44,869 nucleotides of DNA from Ardenticatenales bacterium (lineage in GTDB: Bacteria > Chloroflexota > Anaerolineae > Ardenticatenales > Ardenticatenaceae): positions 1 through 44,869 of the forward strand of contig JACKAZ010000016.1 of assembly GCA_020634795.1 (NCBI GenBank). The letters are read 5' to 3'. The position numbers and the translations under genes are program-made. Positions within the stretch are counted from its first letter, which is position 1; each line of letters starts with the position of its first letter. The notes under the pieces were generated by a model. That model was not told the DNA's origin, searched no databases, and saw only the letters and a list, made by a program, of their open reading frames with translations. This document shows, piece by piece, positions 7,830-15,741 of the stretch.

Positions 7830-8417
7830 ATGAATCAAACCAACAGAACGCTGACCTTTCGCCAAGGGGCGAATGTACTGGGCGCGCTCTCCCTCGCAAT
7901 CGGCCTCCTCTTCCTTCTCGGTGAGATGCTCAACCTGCGCCTGAGCGCCGACTTTTGGCCGCTCTTCATCGTGGTGCCAGCTCTTGCGCTTTTCGGGGTC
8001 ACGCTCTTCCTCGACGAGGCGATTGGCACGGCACTCGCGATCGTGAGCGCCATTACCACCGTGGCGGGCCTGATCTTGTGGGTTCAGGCGCTGAGTGGCT
8101 ATGGGTCAACGTGGCCCTACACCTGGACGCTACTCTTCCCTACCGCGATTGGGGTGGGACTGCTGGCCTATGGGATCGGGAAAAAGAGAGCGGAGCTGCG
8201 CTACGCGGGATGGGGCTTGGTGAAATTCGGCCTCGCGCTCTTTCTCCTCTTCGCCGTCTTCTTCGAATTCATCCTCGGGTTGGGCGGTTTCAATCTAAAG
8301 TTCGGCTGGCCGCTCCTCCTTCTCTCGCTCGGCCTTCTCTTTTTCACGCTCCGTAGCGTCGACTTCCAGCGGTATGAGTCGCTATTTGCGAAGGATACGA
8401 CTGTTCATCCGAAATGA
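7830..8417 (+). CDS. Multi-pass membrane protein with LiaF/LiaI-like N-terminal helices
   Basis: 195 residues with about six hydrophobic segments. The first hairpin (ALSLAIGLLFLLGEMLN ... FWPLFIVVPALALFGVTLF) resembles the transmembrane pair of LiaF/LiaI-type and DUF5668 proteins. A similar WPLLLLSLGLLFF pattern recurs near residues 160-176, suggesting an internal repeat. The ATG at 7830 follows TAGGAG. It lies 99 bases after the small gene and 103 before the lipoprotein gene. By analogy with LiaF-like proteins it could take part in envelope-stress sensing, but that is inference. Confidence 0.75.
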   Translation: MNQTNRTLTFRQGANVLGALSLAIGLLFLLGEMLNLRLSADFWPLFIVVPALALFGVTLFLDEAIGTALAIVSAITTVAGLILWVQALSGYGSTWPYTWTLLFPTAIGVGLLAYGIGKKRAELRYAGWGLVKFGLALFLLFAVFFEFILGLGGFNLKFGWPLLLLSLGLLFFTLRSVDFQRYESLFAKDTTVHPK

Positions 8418-8520
8418 ATCTCGGCCTTAGGAGACGCCAATCCAATCTGGCGACCTCACTGAGGCAACACGCCACACGCAACCCCTCACAAACCCACCAT
8501 CCGCCATCAAGGAGGAAACC

Positions 8521-9666
8521 ATGACCAGACCACTGCTTTTGAGCCTGAGCCTACTCGTCATCCTGCTCACCGGCTGCCTTGCCACTGCCAAGGACGAATC
8601 GCAGCCCTTCCCACCGGAAGTCAGCGCAGAACTGCAAGCAACGATGGATGCGCTGACCACAGACGGCGACCCGCCCGGGATGGTCGTCTGGATCGATACG
8701 CCGACGCACCGCTTCGAGGGCGCGAGCGGTTCTGCCAACCTCCGGGACAACCTCGCGATGGCGCCGGGGGGCGCTTTCCGGATCGGCAGTATCACCAAGA
8801 TGTTCACCGCCACCGTAATCCTGCAGCTTGCGGAGGAGGGCAAGCTGGCTGTGGACGATCCACTGGCGCGCTGGCTGCCGGAAGTGGCCGCCCAACTGCC
8901 CCATGGCGACCAGATCACACTCCGCCACCTGCTCACGCACAGCTCCGGCCTCTTCAACGTGGTCGAACACGAAGCCTACTACGCGGACCTCTTTGCGGCG
9001 ATGGAAAGCGATGAGGCGGCCGGGCGCGTCACCCTAGACTGTCTTCAACGGGATCCCCACGACACGCTGGCCCGCTATGTCTACGGCCAAGCGGCCCACT
9101 TCGCGCCCGGCAGCGAATGGCGCTACAGCAACACCAACTACACGCTGCTGGGCATGGTGATCGAAAAGGTGACGGGAATGGCGCTCGCCGAGAGCTATCG
9201 CACCCATATTTACGAACCGCTGGTCATGAACGCGACCTTCTTGGACTGCTACGAAGAACCCACGACTGAGATCGTACATGGTTACACCGGGGTGGGGGCC
9301 GGCCTTACCGATCTGACCGAACTGCATGAATCGATCGGCTGGGCGGCGGGCGGACTCGTCTCTACCGCGCCAGACTTGCTCAGCTTCGCACGCGGCCTGT
9401 TCGGCGGCACGCTCTTCAACGACCCGGCATCGCTGGACGCGATGACGACGCCCGGCGTCGGAGGGACGTACGGGTTGGGCCTCGCGCTCCAAGAGGGCTA
9501 TTGGGGCCACGCAGGCGGGATCGCTGGCTTCCGCTCATTGCTCGCCTACCTGCCCGACCACGACACCGTCGCCGTCATCCTCTACAACCATGACGGCGCT
9601 GATCCCGAAGCCGCACTGTCAGAGTTGCTGACGCCCGTACGACCGCTGCGGCGCGTCGAACAATAA
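8521..9666 (+). CDS. Serine hydrolase of the class C beta-lactamase/PBP4* fold, lipoprotein
   Basis: 381 residues. The signal peptide ends in a lipobox (LLTGC, Cys about residue 19), so the mature protein should be membrane-anchored outside the cytoplasm. Beta-lactamase-family motifs: S90-I-T-K93 (SxxK, with the nucleophilic serine), Y202-S-N204 (YxN) and H330-A-G (HxG in place of KTG). HxG is usual in the esterase/peptidase members (Pfam PF00144), so true beta-lactamase activity is not implied. Likely substrates are peptidoglycan peptides, D-amino-acid peptides or esters. AAGGAGG precedes the ATG. Third gene of module 2. Confidence 0.9.
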   Translation: MTRPLLLSLSLLVILLTGCLATAKDESQPFPPEVSAELQATMDALTTDGDPPGMVVWIDTPTHRFEGASGSANLRDNLAMAPGGAFRIGSITKMFTATVILQLAEEGKLAVDDPLARWLPEVAAQLPHGDQITLRHLLTHSSGLFNVVEHEAYYADLFAAMESDEAAGRVTLDCLQRDPHDTLARYVYGQAAHFAPGSEWRYSNTNYTLLGMVIEKVTGMALAESYRTHIYEPLVMNATFLDCYEEPTTEIVHGYTGVGAGLTDLTELHESIGWAAGGLVSTAPDLLSFARGLFGGTLFNDPASLDAMTTPGVGGTYGLGLALQEGYWGHAGGIAGFRSLLAYLPDHDTVAVILYNHDGADPEAALSELLTPVRPLRRVEQ

Positions 9667-9715
9667 CCCAGAAGCAAACCGTCACAACCCCATCCACCCG
9701 TTAGGAGAAAAGACC

Positions 9716-10459
9716 ATGACGACCCCGCTACGAGACGTGTCCCCGTCCGGCTATGCCCGTATCGCTGGGATCCTTTATTTGCTGATCACCGTGGCTGCTA
9801 TCTTCGCTCACATGTACATGCCCAACATGCTCATCGTGGCCGGAGATGCGGCCACCACCGCCAACAACATCATCGCGTCGCAGCCTCTGTTCCGGGCGGG
9901 GATCGGCGCCGAACTGGTGATCCTGTTGAGCGAGATCGTGCTTTCCGTCATTCTCTACGTCATCTTCCGCCCCGTCAGCAAAACACTCTCGTTGCTCGCT
10001 GCGGTCTCGCGGCTGATCATGACCGCCGTACACGGCTTCAACCTCATCAACTACTTCTTCGTGCTGCTTCTGCTCGGGGGCGAGGGCTACCTTGCCACCT
10101 TTGGGGCGGATCAGCTCAATGCGCTCGTCTCGCTCTTTTTGGAGGCGCACCACTTCGGCTTCACGATTGGCATCGCCTTCCTGACGATCCACGTCTTCAC
10201 CCTCGGCTACCTGATCCTCAAATCGGGCTACGTGCCACGCTGGTTGGGCGTGCTCTTCCTCCTTGCGGGCGTCGGCTACTTCGTCGATAGCTTCGCCCTG
10301 CTCCTCACCACCCGCTACACCACGACCCCTGCGGTCGTGGCCCTGCCGATTGCCGTCGCCGAGATCGCCTTCCCTTTGTGGCTCTTGATCAAAGGGGTGA
10401 ACAGCGAGTCAGCCGCACAGGGCGACGCAGGCCGTCAAACGCTGCCGCACGCGATCTAG
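9716..10459 (+). CDS. DUF4386 family membrane protein
   Basis: 247 residues with about six to seven transmembrane helices. The N-terminus (YARIAGILYLLITVAAIFAH) and the conserved PRWLGVLFLLAGVGYFVDSF segment are typical of DUF4386 (PF14329). Function is unknown; members are often found with regulators and stress genes in Actinobacteria, Bacteroidetes and Chloroflexota. TTAGGAGA precedes the ATG. It lies 49 bases after the lipoprotein gene and is the last gene of module 2. Confidence 0.88.
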   Translation: MTTPLRDVSPSGYARIAGILYLLITVAAIFAHMYMPNMLIVAGDAATTANNIIASQPLFRAGIGAELVILLSEIVLSVILYVIFRPVSKTLSLLAAVSRLIMTAVHGFNLINYFFVLLLLGGEGYLATFGADQLNALVSLFLEAHHFGFTIGIAFLTIHVFTLGYLILKSGYVPRWLGVLFLLAGVGYFVDSFALLLTTRYTTTPAVVALPIAVAEIAFPLWLLIKGVNSESAAQGDAGRQTLPHAI

Positions 10460-10600
10460 CCATGATTCGCTTACCACCGATAACCGTACCGATACGCTGC
10501 CTCTCGTAATGAACGTGGCGGATGGCGAAAGGGTGCTCATCTAGCAAAGCCGCCCCCTTCGCCATTCGCCACGCCGCACACCGCTTCCATTCCCCGTCGC

Positions 10601-10629
10601 TTGGTGCCTATCCGCCTGTCGCGTACAAT
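10601..10629 (+). promoter_or_regulatory. Promoter of the zwf operon
   Basis: TTGGTG (10601-10606) and TACAAT (10624-10629) are separated by exactly 17 bp. Transcription would begin near 10636, which rules out the TTG/GTG starts at 10601-10604 for zwf and supports the TTG at 10706. Confidence 0.6.
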
Positions 10630-10705
10630 TCGCCCATCGGATCGCGCCCGACCGCTACCACACCGGCGATCTGATCGCAAGCCACCGCCAAAGAACGAAT
10701 CCCCC

Positions 10706-12223
10706 TTGACTTCATCAAAGAATCCCTTACGCGCCGGACTGACGCGCCAACAGGCCGCCGAAGCCGCCATCCTCGTGATCTTCGGCGTGACGGGCGATCT
10801 GGCCGCACGCAAGCTGTTGCCCGCGCTCTACCATCAGTACATCGCCCGTCGGATGCCCCAAGATTTTGCCATCGTTGGCTTTGCACGGCGCCCATGGGAT
10901 GACGCCGAGTTCCGTCGTCAGATGGACGAGGCCGCGCGTCCACATCTGGGGGAAGCGGTGGACGATGCGAGCTGGCAGAGCTTCCTCGATCACCTCTACC
11001 TCCAACCGGGAAGTTTTGATGACCAGCAGGCGTACGAGGCGCTCACCGTGAGGGTAGACGAACTGGCCGACAGCCACGCGACGCAGGGGAACTTGCTCTA
11101 CTACCTCGCCACACCACCCGATTGGTTCGTGCCGATCACCACCCACCTGCAAAAGGCGGGGCTGGCGCAGCGCGACCACGGCTGGCAACGCCTCATCGTC
11201 GAAAAGCCCTTTGGCACGGACCTCGCGTCGGCGCGGGCGCTGAACCGACATCTCGATGCCATCTTCCCCGAATCGGAGATCTATCGCATCGATCACTATC
11301 TTGGCAAAGAGACGGTCCAGAACCTGCTGGTCTTCCGCTTTGCCAACGCCATCTGGGAGCCGCTCTGGAACCGCGAACATATCGATCACGTGCAAATCAC
11401 GGTCGCCGAGGAGATCGGGATCGGCGACCGTGCCCCCTACTACGAGAACTCCGGTGCCCTGCGCGACATGCTCCAGAACCATATGATGCAACTGTTGACC
11501 TTGGTGGCGATGGAGCCGCCCGCCGCCTTCGCCGCTGGCCCCATCCGTGATGAAAAGACCAAGGTGCTTCAGCAGATCCGCCCCATCGCGGCGGCCCAAG
11601 AAAGCGCACGGGGCCAATACAGCGCGGGGAGCGTGGCGGGCCGCATGGTGGCGGGCTACCGCGACGAGGCCGATGTGAGTGCAGGATCGACGCGCGAAAC
11701 CTTTGCGGCCATCAAGCTGCAGATCGAGAATTGGCGCTGGTCGGGCGTGCCGTTCTATCTTCGCACGGGGAAGCGGTTGCCCAAAAAGGCCACCCAGATC
11801 ACCATCGTCTTTCGCAATGCGCCCCGCGTCACCTTCCAAGCGCCGCTGACGGCCCATCTGACGCCCAACGAGTTGGCGATTCGCATCCAGCCCGATGAAG
11901 GGATCGCGCTGACCTTTGCCTCGAAAATGCCCGGCACGGGCCAAGAGCGGATCCGCAATGTCACGATGGATTTCAACTACGGCACAAGCTTCGGTGTGAC
12001 GCCGCCCGATGCCTACGAACGGCTCTTGCTCGATGCATTGATGGGCGATCCCACCTTGTTCACCCGCAACGACGAAGTCGAGGCCGCTTGGACACGCTTC
12101 GATCCGCTGCTGGCTGAGTGGGATGAGGCGGACGATGTGCCCCGTTACAGCGCGGGGAGTTGGGGACCGTCCGAGGCCGATGCGCTGATCGAACGGGACG
12201 GGCGGCGTTGGCGGGCGCTGTGA
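10706..12223 (+). CDS. zwf: Glucose-6-phosphate 1-dehydrogenase
   Basis: Catalyses glucose 6-phosphate + NADP(+) to 6-phosphogluconolactone, the entry to the oxidative pentose phosphate pathway. Seen: Rossmann motif GVTGDLAARKLLPAL near the N-terminus and the active-site block RIDHYLGKE at about residues 194-202. From the TTG at 10706 the protein is 505 residues, the usual size. The frame is open to 10601, but the extra 35 residues are basic, of low complexity and overlap the promoter, so they are not favoured. opcA begins 9 bases after its stop. Confidence 0.95.
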   Translation: MTSSKNPLRAGLTRQQAAEAAILVIFGVTGDLAARKLLPALYHQYIARRMPQDFAIVGFARRPWDDAEFRRQMDEAARPHLGEAVDDASWQSFLDHLYLQPGSFDDQQAYEALTVRVDELADSHATQGNLLYYLATPPDWFVPITTHLQKAGLAQRDHGWQRLIVEKPFGTDLASARALNRHLDAIFPESEIYRIDHYLGKETVQNLLVFRFANAIWEPLWNREHIDHVQITVAEEIGIGDRAPYYENSGALRDMLQNHMMQLLTLVAMEPPAAFAAGPIRDEKTKVLQQIRPIAAAQESARGQYSAGSVAGRMVAGYRDEADVSAGSTRETFAAIKLQIENWRWSGVPFYLRTGKRLPKKATQITIVFRNAPRVTFQAPLTAHLTPNELAIRIQPDEGIALTFASKMPGTGQERIRNVTMDFNYGTSFGVTPPDAYERLLLDALMGDPTLFTRNDEVEAAWTRFDPLLAEWDEADDVPRYSAGSWGPSEADALIERDGRRWRAL

Positions 12224-12232
12224 GAGGAAGCC

Positions 12233-13282
12233 ATGATGAGTCATGAGGTAGCCCATCCGTTGCAGGATGCGCGTGACATCGAAGCGGAACTGCGGCGGCT
12301 GTGGCGGTCGGTCAGCTCCCAAGCCAAGCCGGTGATGCGGGCGCGCGTGATGACGCTCGTCGTGGTGACCGAAGCCCGTGACGAGGCGAAGATCGCGGCT
12401 GAACTGAGCACAATGATGGCACGCCATCCGGCGCGCACCATCCTGCTGCTGATGGACGAGGCGCACGAGGGCGCCTTCGACGCCTCCGCCACGCTCTTCT
12501 GTTTGCCGGGCGACCACCCGCTCTACATGGAGCAGATTCACCTGCACAGCAGCCCACGCTCCCCGCAACGGCTGGTCAGCGCCGTGCGCCTGCTCCTCGA
12601 TCCTTCGCTCCCCTCCGCGCTCTGGTGGCTGCTGCCCGCGACGGCCTACAGCACCGATCGGGATGCGTTGGCCGCGCTGACGGATCGCCACATCATCGAC
12701 AGTCGGCTCGGCGACGATCCGTCGCTCTTCCGTGCACTGCCAGCTCCCTCTGTGGAAGATTTGGCGTGGGAAGAGAGCGAGCGGTGGCGCGAAATGGTGG
12801 CGGCGCTGTTCGACGATCCGGCCCAAACGCCACAGTTAGATCGGCTCACCCAGGTGACGCTGGTGCAGGGTGGCGCCGCAGCGGAAGGCTGGCTGATGGT
12901 GGGGTGGCTGGCCGCCCAACTGGGCTGGTCGCTCTCGATGATCAGTCCGAGCGAATGGGCTTTTTTGCGGCCCGATGGCGAATGGGGCAAGATCCGTTTG
13001 AAACAAGCGGCCGCGGCCGAGGGGTTGCAACAAATTCGGTTGGAGAGCGCGACGCAGCGCTTTGAGGTGGCACGAAAAGACGAGTTCGTTACCTGTGGAC
13101 GACGCTCAAAGACGACGGATTACCAGATCGTTTTGCCCTCGCACGACCGCTCGCGCACCACCCTGCTCTCCCGCGTTTTGGATCGCGTCCATCCCGATCC
13201 GCTTTATCAGGCCAGTCGCCGCGCGCTGATGGCCGCCCTAATGACGAACGTTGACTCCTCCAAACTCCAAAGGAAAGAATGA
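12233..13282 (+). CDS. opcA: Glucose-6-phosphate dehydrogenase assembly protein OpcA
   Basis: 349 residues, matching the OpcA family known in cyanobacteria and actinobacteria as an allosteric or assembly partner of G6PDH. Seen: an N-terminal DIEAELRRLWRS start, a TRARVMTLVV-like strand and the block SALWWLLPATAY, which is conserved in OpcA. A GAGGAAG ribosome site lies before ATG 12233. It directly follows zwf, so the two are made together. Its last codons overlap the start of the S4 protein (ATGA at 13279-13282). Confidence 0.9.
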   Translation: MMSHEVAHPLQDARDIEAELRRLWRSVSSQAKPVMRARVMTLVVVTEARDEAKIAAELSTMMARHPARTILLLMDEAHEGAFDASATLFCLPGDHPLYMEQIHLHSSPRSPQRLVSAVRLLLDPSLPSALWWLLPATAYSTDRDALAALTDRHIIDSRLGDDPSLFRALPAPSVEDLAWEESERWREMVAALFDDPAQTPQLDRLTQVTLVQGGAAAEGWLMVGWLAAQLGWSLSMISPSEWAFLRPDGEWGKIRLKQAAAAEGLQQIRLESATQRFEVARKDEFVTCGRRSKTTDYQIVLPSHDRSRTTLLSRVLDRVHPDPLYQASRRALMAALMTNVDSSKLQRKE

Positions 13283-13530
13283 CGCCCATGCCCGTGGACA
13301 ATCAGGGTCGAGAATACATCGACCTGCAGCAATTCATGAAACTGACCCAACTGCTCGATACGGGGGGGCATGCCAAGCAGCTCATCCAAGGGGGTGAGGT
13401 GCTGGTCAACGGTGAGGTGGAGACCCGCCGCCGCCGCAAGCTCTATGCGGGGGACGAGATCGAATTTTTCGGCGAGACCTTCATCGTAGAAGCCGCCGAC
13501 GAGGATGAGGAGAGCGGGGCGGCCCTGTGA
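13279..13530 (+). CDS. Small S4-domain RNA-binding protein
   Basis: 83 residues, almost entirely one S4 domain: FMKLTQLLDTGGHAKQLIQGGEVLVNGEVETRRRRKLYAGDEIEF. This is the single-domain YaaA/YbcJ-like group, whose members bind structured RNA or the ribosome. It starts inside the opcA stop (ATGA overlap) and ends inside the arginine deiminase start (GTGA overlap), so it is translationally coupled on both sides. Its metabolic neighbours do not point to a specific RNA target. Confidence 0.9.
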   Translation: MTPMPVDNQGREYIDLQQFMKLTQLLDTGGHAKQLIQGGEVLVNGEVETRRRRKLYAGDEIEFFGETFIVEAADEDEESGAAL

Positions 13531-14762
13531 CCATTCACGTCAATTCGGAGATTGGCCGGCTGCAGCGCGTGATCATTCACACCCCCGGCCCAGAAGTAGA
13601 CGCGATGAGTCCGGACACGATGCATGCGTCGCTCTACGACGACATCTTCTACCGACTTCGTGCCACGGAAGAACATCGCCAACTCGCGGCCACGCTCGGC
13701 CAATTCGCCGATGTGCTGACCGTTGAACGGCTCGTGGCCGAAACGTTGGAGATTGCCGAGGCCCGCCGCGCCGTGTTGCAAGGCTTGACGACGCTCTACG
13801 GCTGCGAACATCTGCTGCCAACGCTGGACGAGATGCCAAGCGACCGCTTGGCCACGCAGCTCATCGTCGGCACCAAGCTCGACCCGTCGCCCAGCACGGT
13901 CGCGGGGCGACTGGACCGTCATGCCTACATCATGCCACCGATGCACAACCTTTTCTTCACGCGGGACGCGGCGATGTGCATCAACGATCATGTCATCATC
14001 GGCGCGATGGCCAAAGCCGAGCGGCGGGGCGAGGCCCTGTTGATGCGTTTGCTCTTTACCCATCATCCTCTGCTCCGCAACGCAGGCTTCTTCCTCGACG
14101 GGACTGCGCCTCATCCGCCCAGCGTCAGCGTGGAAGGGGGCGACGTCTTTCCGCTACGGGAAGATCTGGTGCTGATCGGCTGCGGCGAGCGGACCAGCGC
14201 GGCCGCGATCGACTATCTGATCGACCGTTTCGCGGAGAGCGAGCGGATACGCCACGTGGTGGTCCAACCGATGCCCCTCAATCGGGCCTACATCCACCTC
14301 GATCTGGCCTTCACTATGATCGACCACGGCCTCTGCATGATCCACGAGCCGGTGATCACCGGTCCCTACCGCCATCGCCCGCTCGTCGTGACGCTTGACG
14401 GCGACCAGCGGCTTGTGCGAGATTATGATAACCTCTTGGAGGCGTTGAACGCGGTCGATCTGCCGCTGGAGACGGTCATTACGGGGGGCGAGGACCCGCT
14501 CTGGCAAGCGCGGGAACAGTGGCACAAGGGGACCAACTTCTTCGCCATGGCGCCGGGGAAGATCATCAGCTATGGTCGGAACGAGCGGACCGCCGAGCAA
14601 CTGTCGGCCCATGGCTTTGCCTTGGTCAGCGGCAACGATGTGGCCGAGGGGCGCGTCGACCTGACCGCGCCGGGCCGCGTGGCTGTCATGATGTCGGGCG
14701 CGGAACTGGCGCGGGGTGGCGGTGGATGCCGTTGTATGACCTTGCCCGTGTTGCGGGCGTAG
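13527..14762 (+). CDS. arcA: Arginine deiminase
   Basis: 411 residues. Hydrolyses L-arginine to L-citrulline and ammonia, the first step of the arginine deiminase pathway. Family motifs are visible: NLFFTRD, VEGGDVFPL, YIHLDLAFT, and the C-terminal GGGGCRCMTLP with the catalytic cysteine (Cys403, by family alignment). The GTG start overlaps the previous stop (GTGA 13527-13530). No ornithine carbamoyltransferase (arcB) or carbamate kinase (arcC) is found beside it, so the rest of the pathway, if present, lies elsewhere. Confidence 0.93.
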   Translation: MTIHVNSEIGRLQRVIIHTPGPEVDAMSPDTMHASLYDDIFYRLRATEEHRQLAATLGQFADVLTVERLVAETLEIAEARRAVLQGLTTLYGCEHLLPTLDEMPSDRLATQLIVGTKLDPSPSTVAGRLDRHAYIMPPMHNLFFTRDAAMCINDHVIIGAMAKAERRGEALLMRLLFTHHPLLRNAGFFLDGTAPHPPSVSVEGGDVFPLREDLVLIGCGERTSAAAIDYLIDRFAESERIRHVVVQPMPLNRAYIHLDLAFTMIDHGLCMIHEPVITGPYRHRPLVVTLDGDQRLVRDYDNLLEALNAVDLPLETVITGGEDPLWQAREQWHKGTNFFAMAPGKIISYGRNERTAEQLSAHGFALVSGNDVAEGRVDLTAPGRVAVMMSGAELARGGGGCRCMTLPVLRA

Positions 14763-14866
14763 TGTCACGGCGCGTTGCAGGCGTTGCTTCGTGTCCTCTG
14801 CAGCATCGCGATGAGCAGATCCCGAAGGGATGACCTACTCGATCAACATTACGGCCGCACAAACAG

Positions 14867-14898
14867 AAAGAAGGCTCTGTGGGTCAGAGCCTTCTTTT
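14867..14898. terminator. Bidirectional terminator between arcA and the DUF4013 gene
   Basis: AAAGAAGGCTCTG (14867-14879) pairs with CAGAGCCTTCTTT (14885-14897) around TGGGT. A T-run follows on plus, and the A-rich left arm gives Ts on minus. It can end both convergent transcripts. Confidence 0.9.
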
Positions 14899-14919
14899 GC
14901 ATTCTTCCGCCCCTCCCGA

Positions 14920-15624
14920 TTACGTCAGATCATGCAGGGCCGTCTCGCTGAAATCGTTGCCGAGGCCCACCTCTCCGCGTGCCAATTGTCCCAAGAAGTG
15001 ACCGGTGGCGTACTGCGACCAGAGCGAACCGACGATGGGGATGATGCTGCCCACCATGCTGGCGGCAAAGGCGGCAATCGCCACGATCCCATAACGGCCT
15101 AGGTTGGCGCGCAGCTCTTTCCAGAGATAACCGAATTGGAAGAACGCCCCAATGGAGCCTTTACGGATGTAGTTCACCGTTCCCACGAAGAGAAAGGCGA
15201 TCATAAAGAGGGCGTACAGCATCAAGAAGAGGGTGAGGCAGCAGACCATCAAAAGGCTTAGTCCCGCCAACGCATCCTCCGACCCCCCTCCTGCGTCGGC
15301 GCCAGCGACACCGAACAGGAATATGACCATGAAGCAGATGACCAACAGGATCATTGGCAACGCATAAATCAGTGCCGCGATCATGTAGGCGAAACCATCC
15401 GAGAGGAACTTGCCCCAATCTTCCCACTCTGGCAGTTCCGGCTGCTGGCCATTTCGCACCCGCCGCGCAATCGCAATCACATACCCCTGCAGAATGATCC
15501 CCGGGATGATGAAGATAGCGAGTACCGCCATCAGCACCCCGATGACGAACTTCATCACCCATTCGTCTTCTTGGAACATGAAAGTGAACGCGCGCTCGAA
15601 ATTGATCCCACTGCTGTTGTTCAT
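14920..15624 (-). CDS. DUF4013 family membrane protein
   Basis: 234 residues. The start (FERAFTFMFQEDEWVMKFVIGVLM) and the QGYVIAIARRVRNGQQPELPEWEDWGKFLSDGF segment are the hallmark of DUF4013 (PF13197). About five to six transmembrane helices, with an Asp/Gly-rich loop near residue 125. Function is unknown in the family. GAGGT lies shortly before the ATG. It converges on arcA with the shared terminator at 14867. Confidence 0.9.
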   Translation of the reverse strand: MNNSSGINFERAFTFMFQEDEWVMKFVIGVLMAVLAIFIIPGIILQGYVIAIARRVRNGQQPELPEWEDWGKFLSDGFAYMIAALIYALPMILLVICFMVIFLFGVAGADAGGGSEDALAGLSLLMVCCLTLFLMLYALFMIAFLFVGTVNYIRKGSIGAFFQFGYLWKELRANLGRYGIVAIAAFAASMVGSIIPIVGSLWSQYATGHFLGQLARGEVGLGNDFSETALHDLT

Positions 15625-15741
15625 CGTGACCTCATAGAGAATTGGGTAGACATTGCCAGCTATTACGCGCCTTCCCGCGCGCTAGTTGCAGGGCGGCTCC
15701 ATCATCGGGGAAGAATTTTACATGCATACGAGTGATGCGCT

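Noticed and set aside
8521..9666. Antibiotic-resistance beta-lactamase
   Set aside because: The third motif is HAG rather than KTG, as in esterase/peptidase members of the fold; resistance cannot be claimed.
10601..10705. 35-residue N-terminal extension of zwf
   Set aside because: It overlaps a good promoter, is low complexity and basic, and goes beyond the usual family length.
10727..12826. Long minus-strand ORF of 699 codons opposite zwf/opcA
   Set aside because: It is antisense to two well-recognised genes in a GC-rich sequence, and its sequence is rich in H, R and Q without domain features.
14763..14866. Small gene after arcA
   Set aside because: Only short frames without a ribosome site; the segment is arcA 3' sequence up to the terminator.
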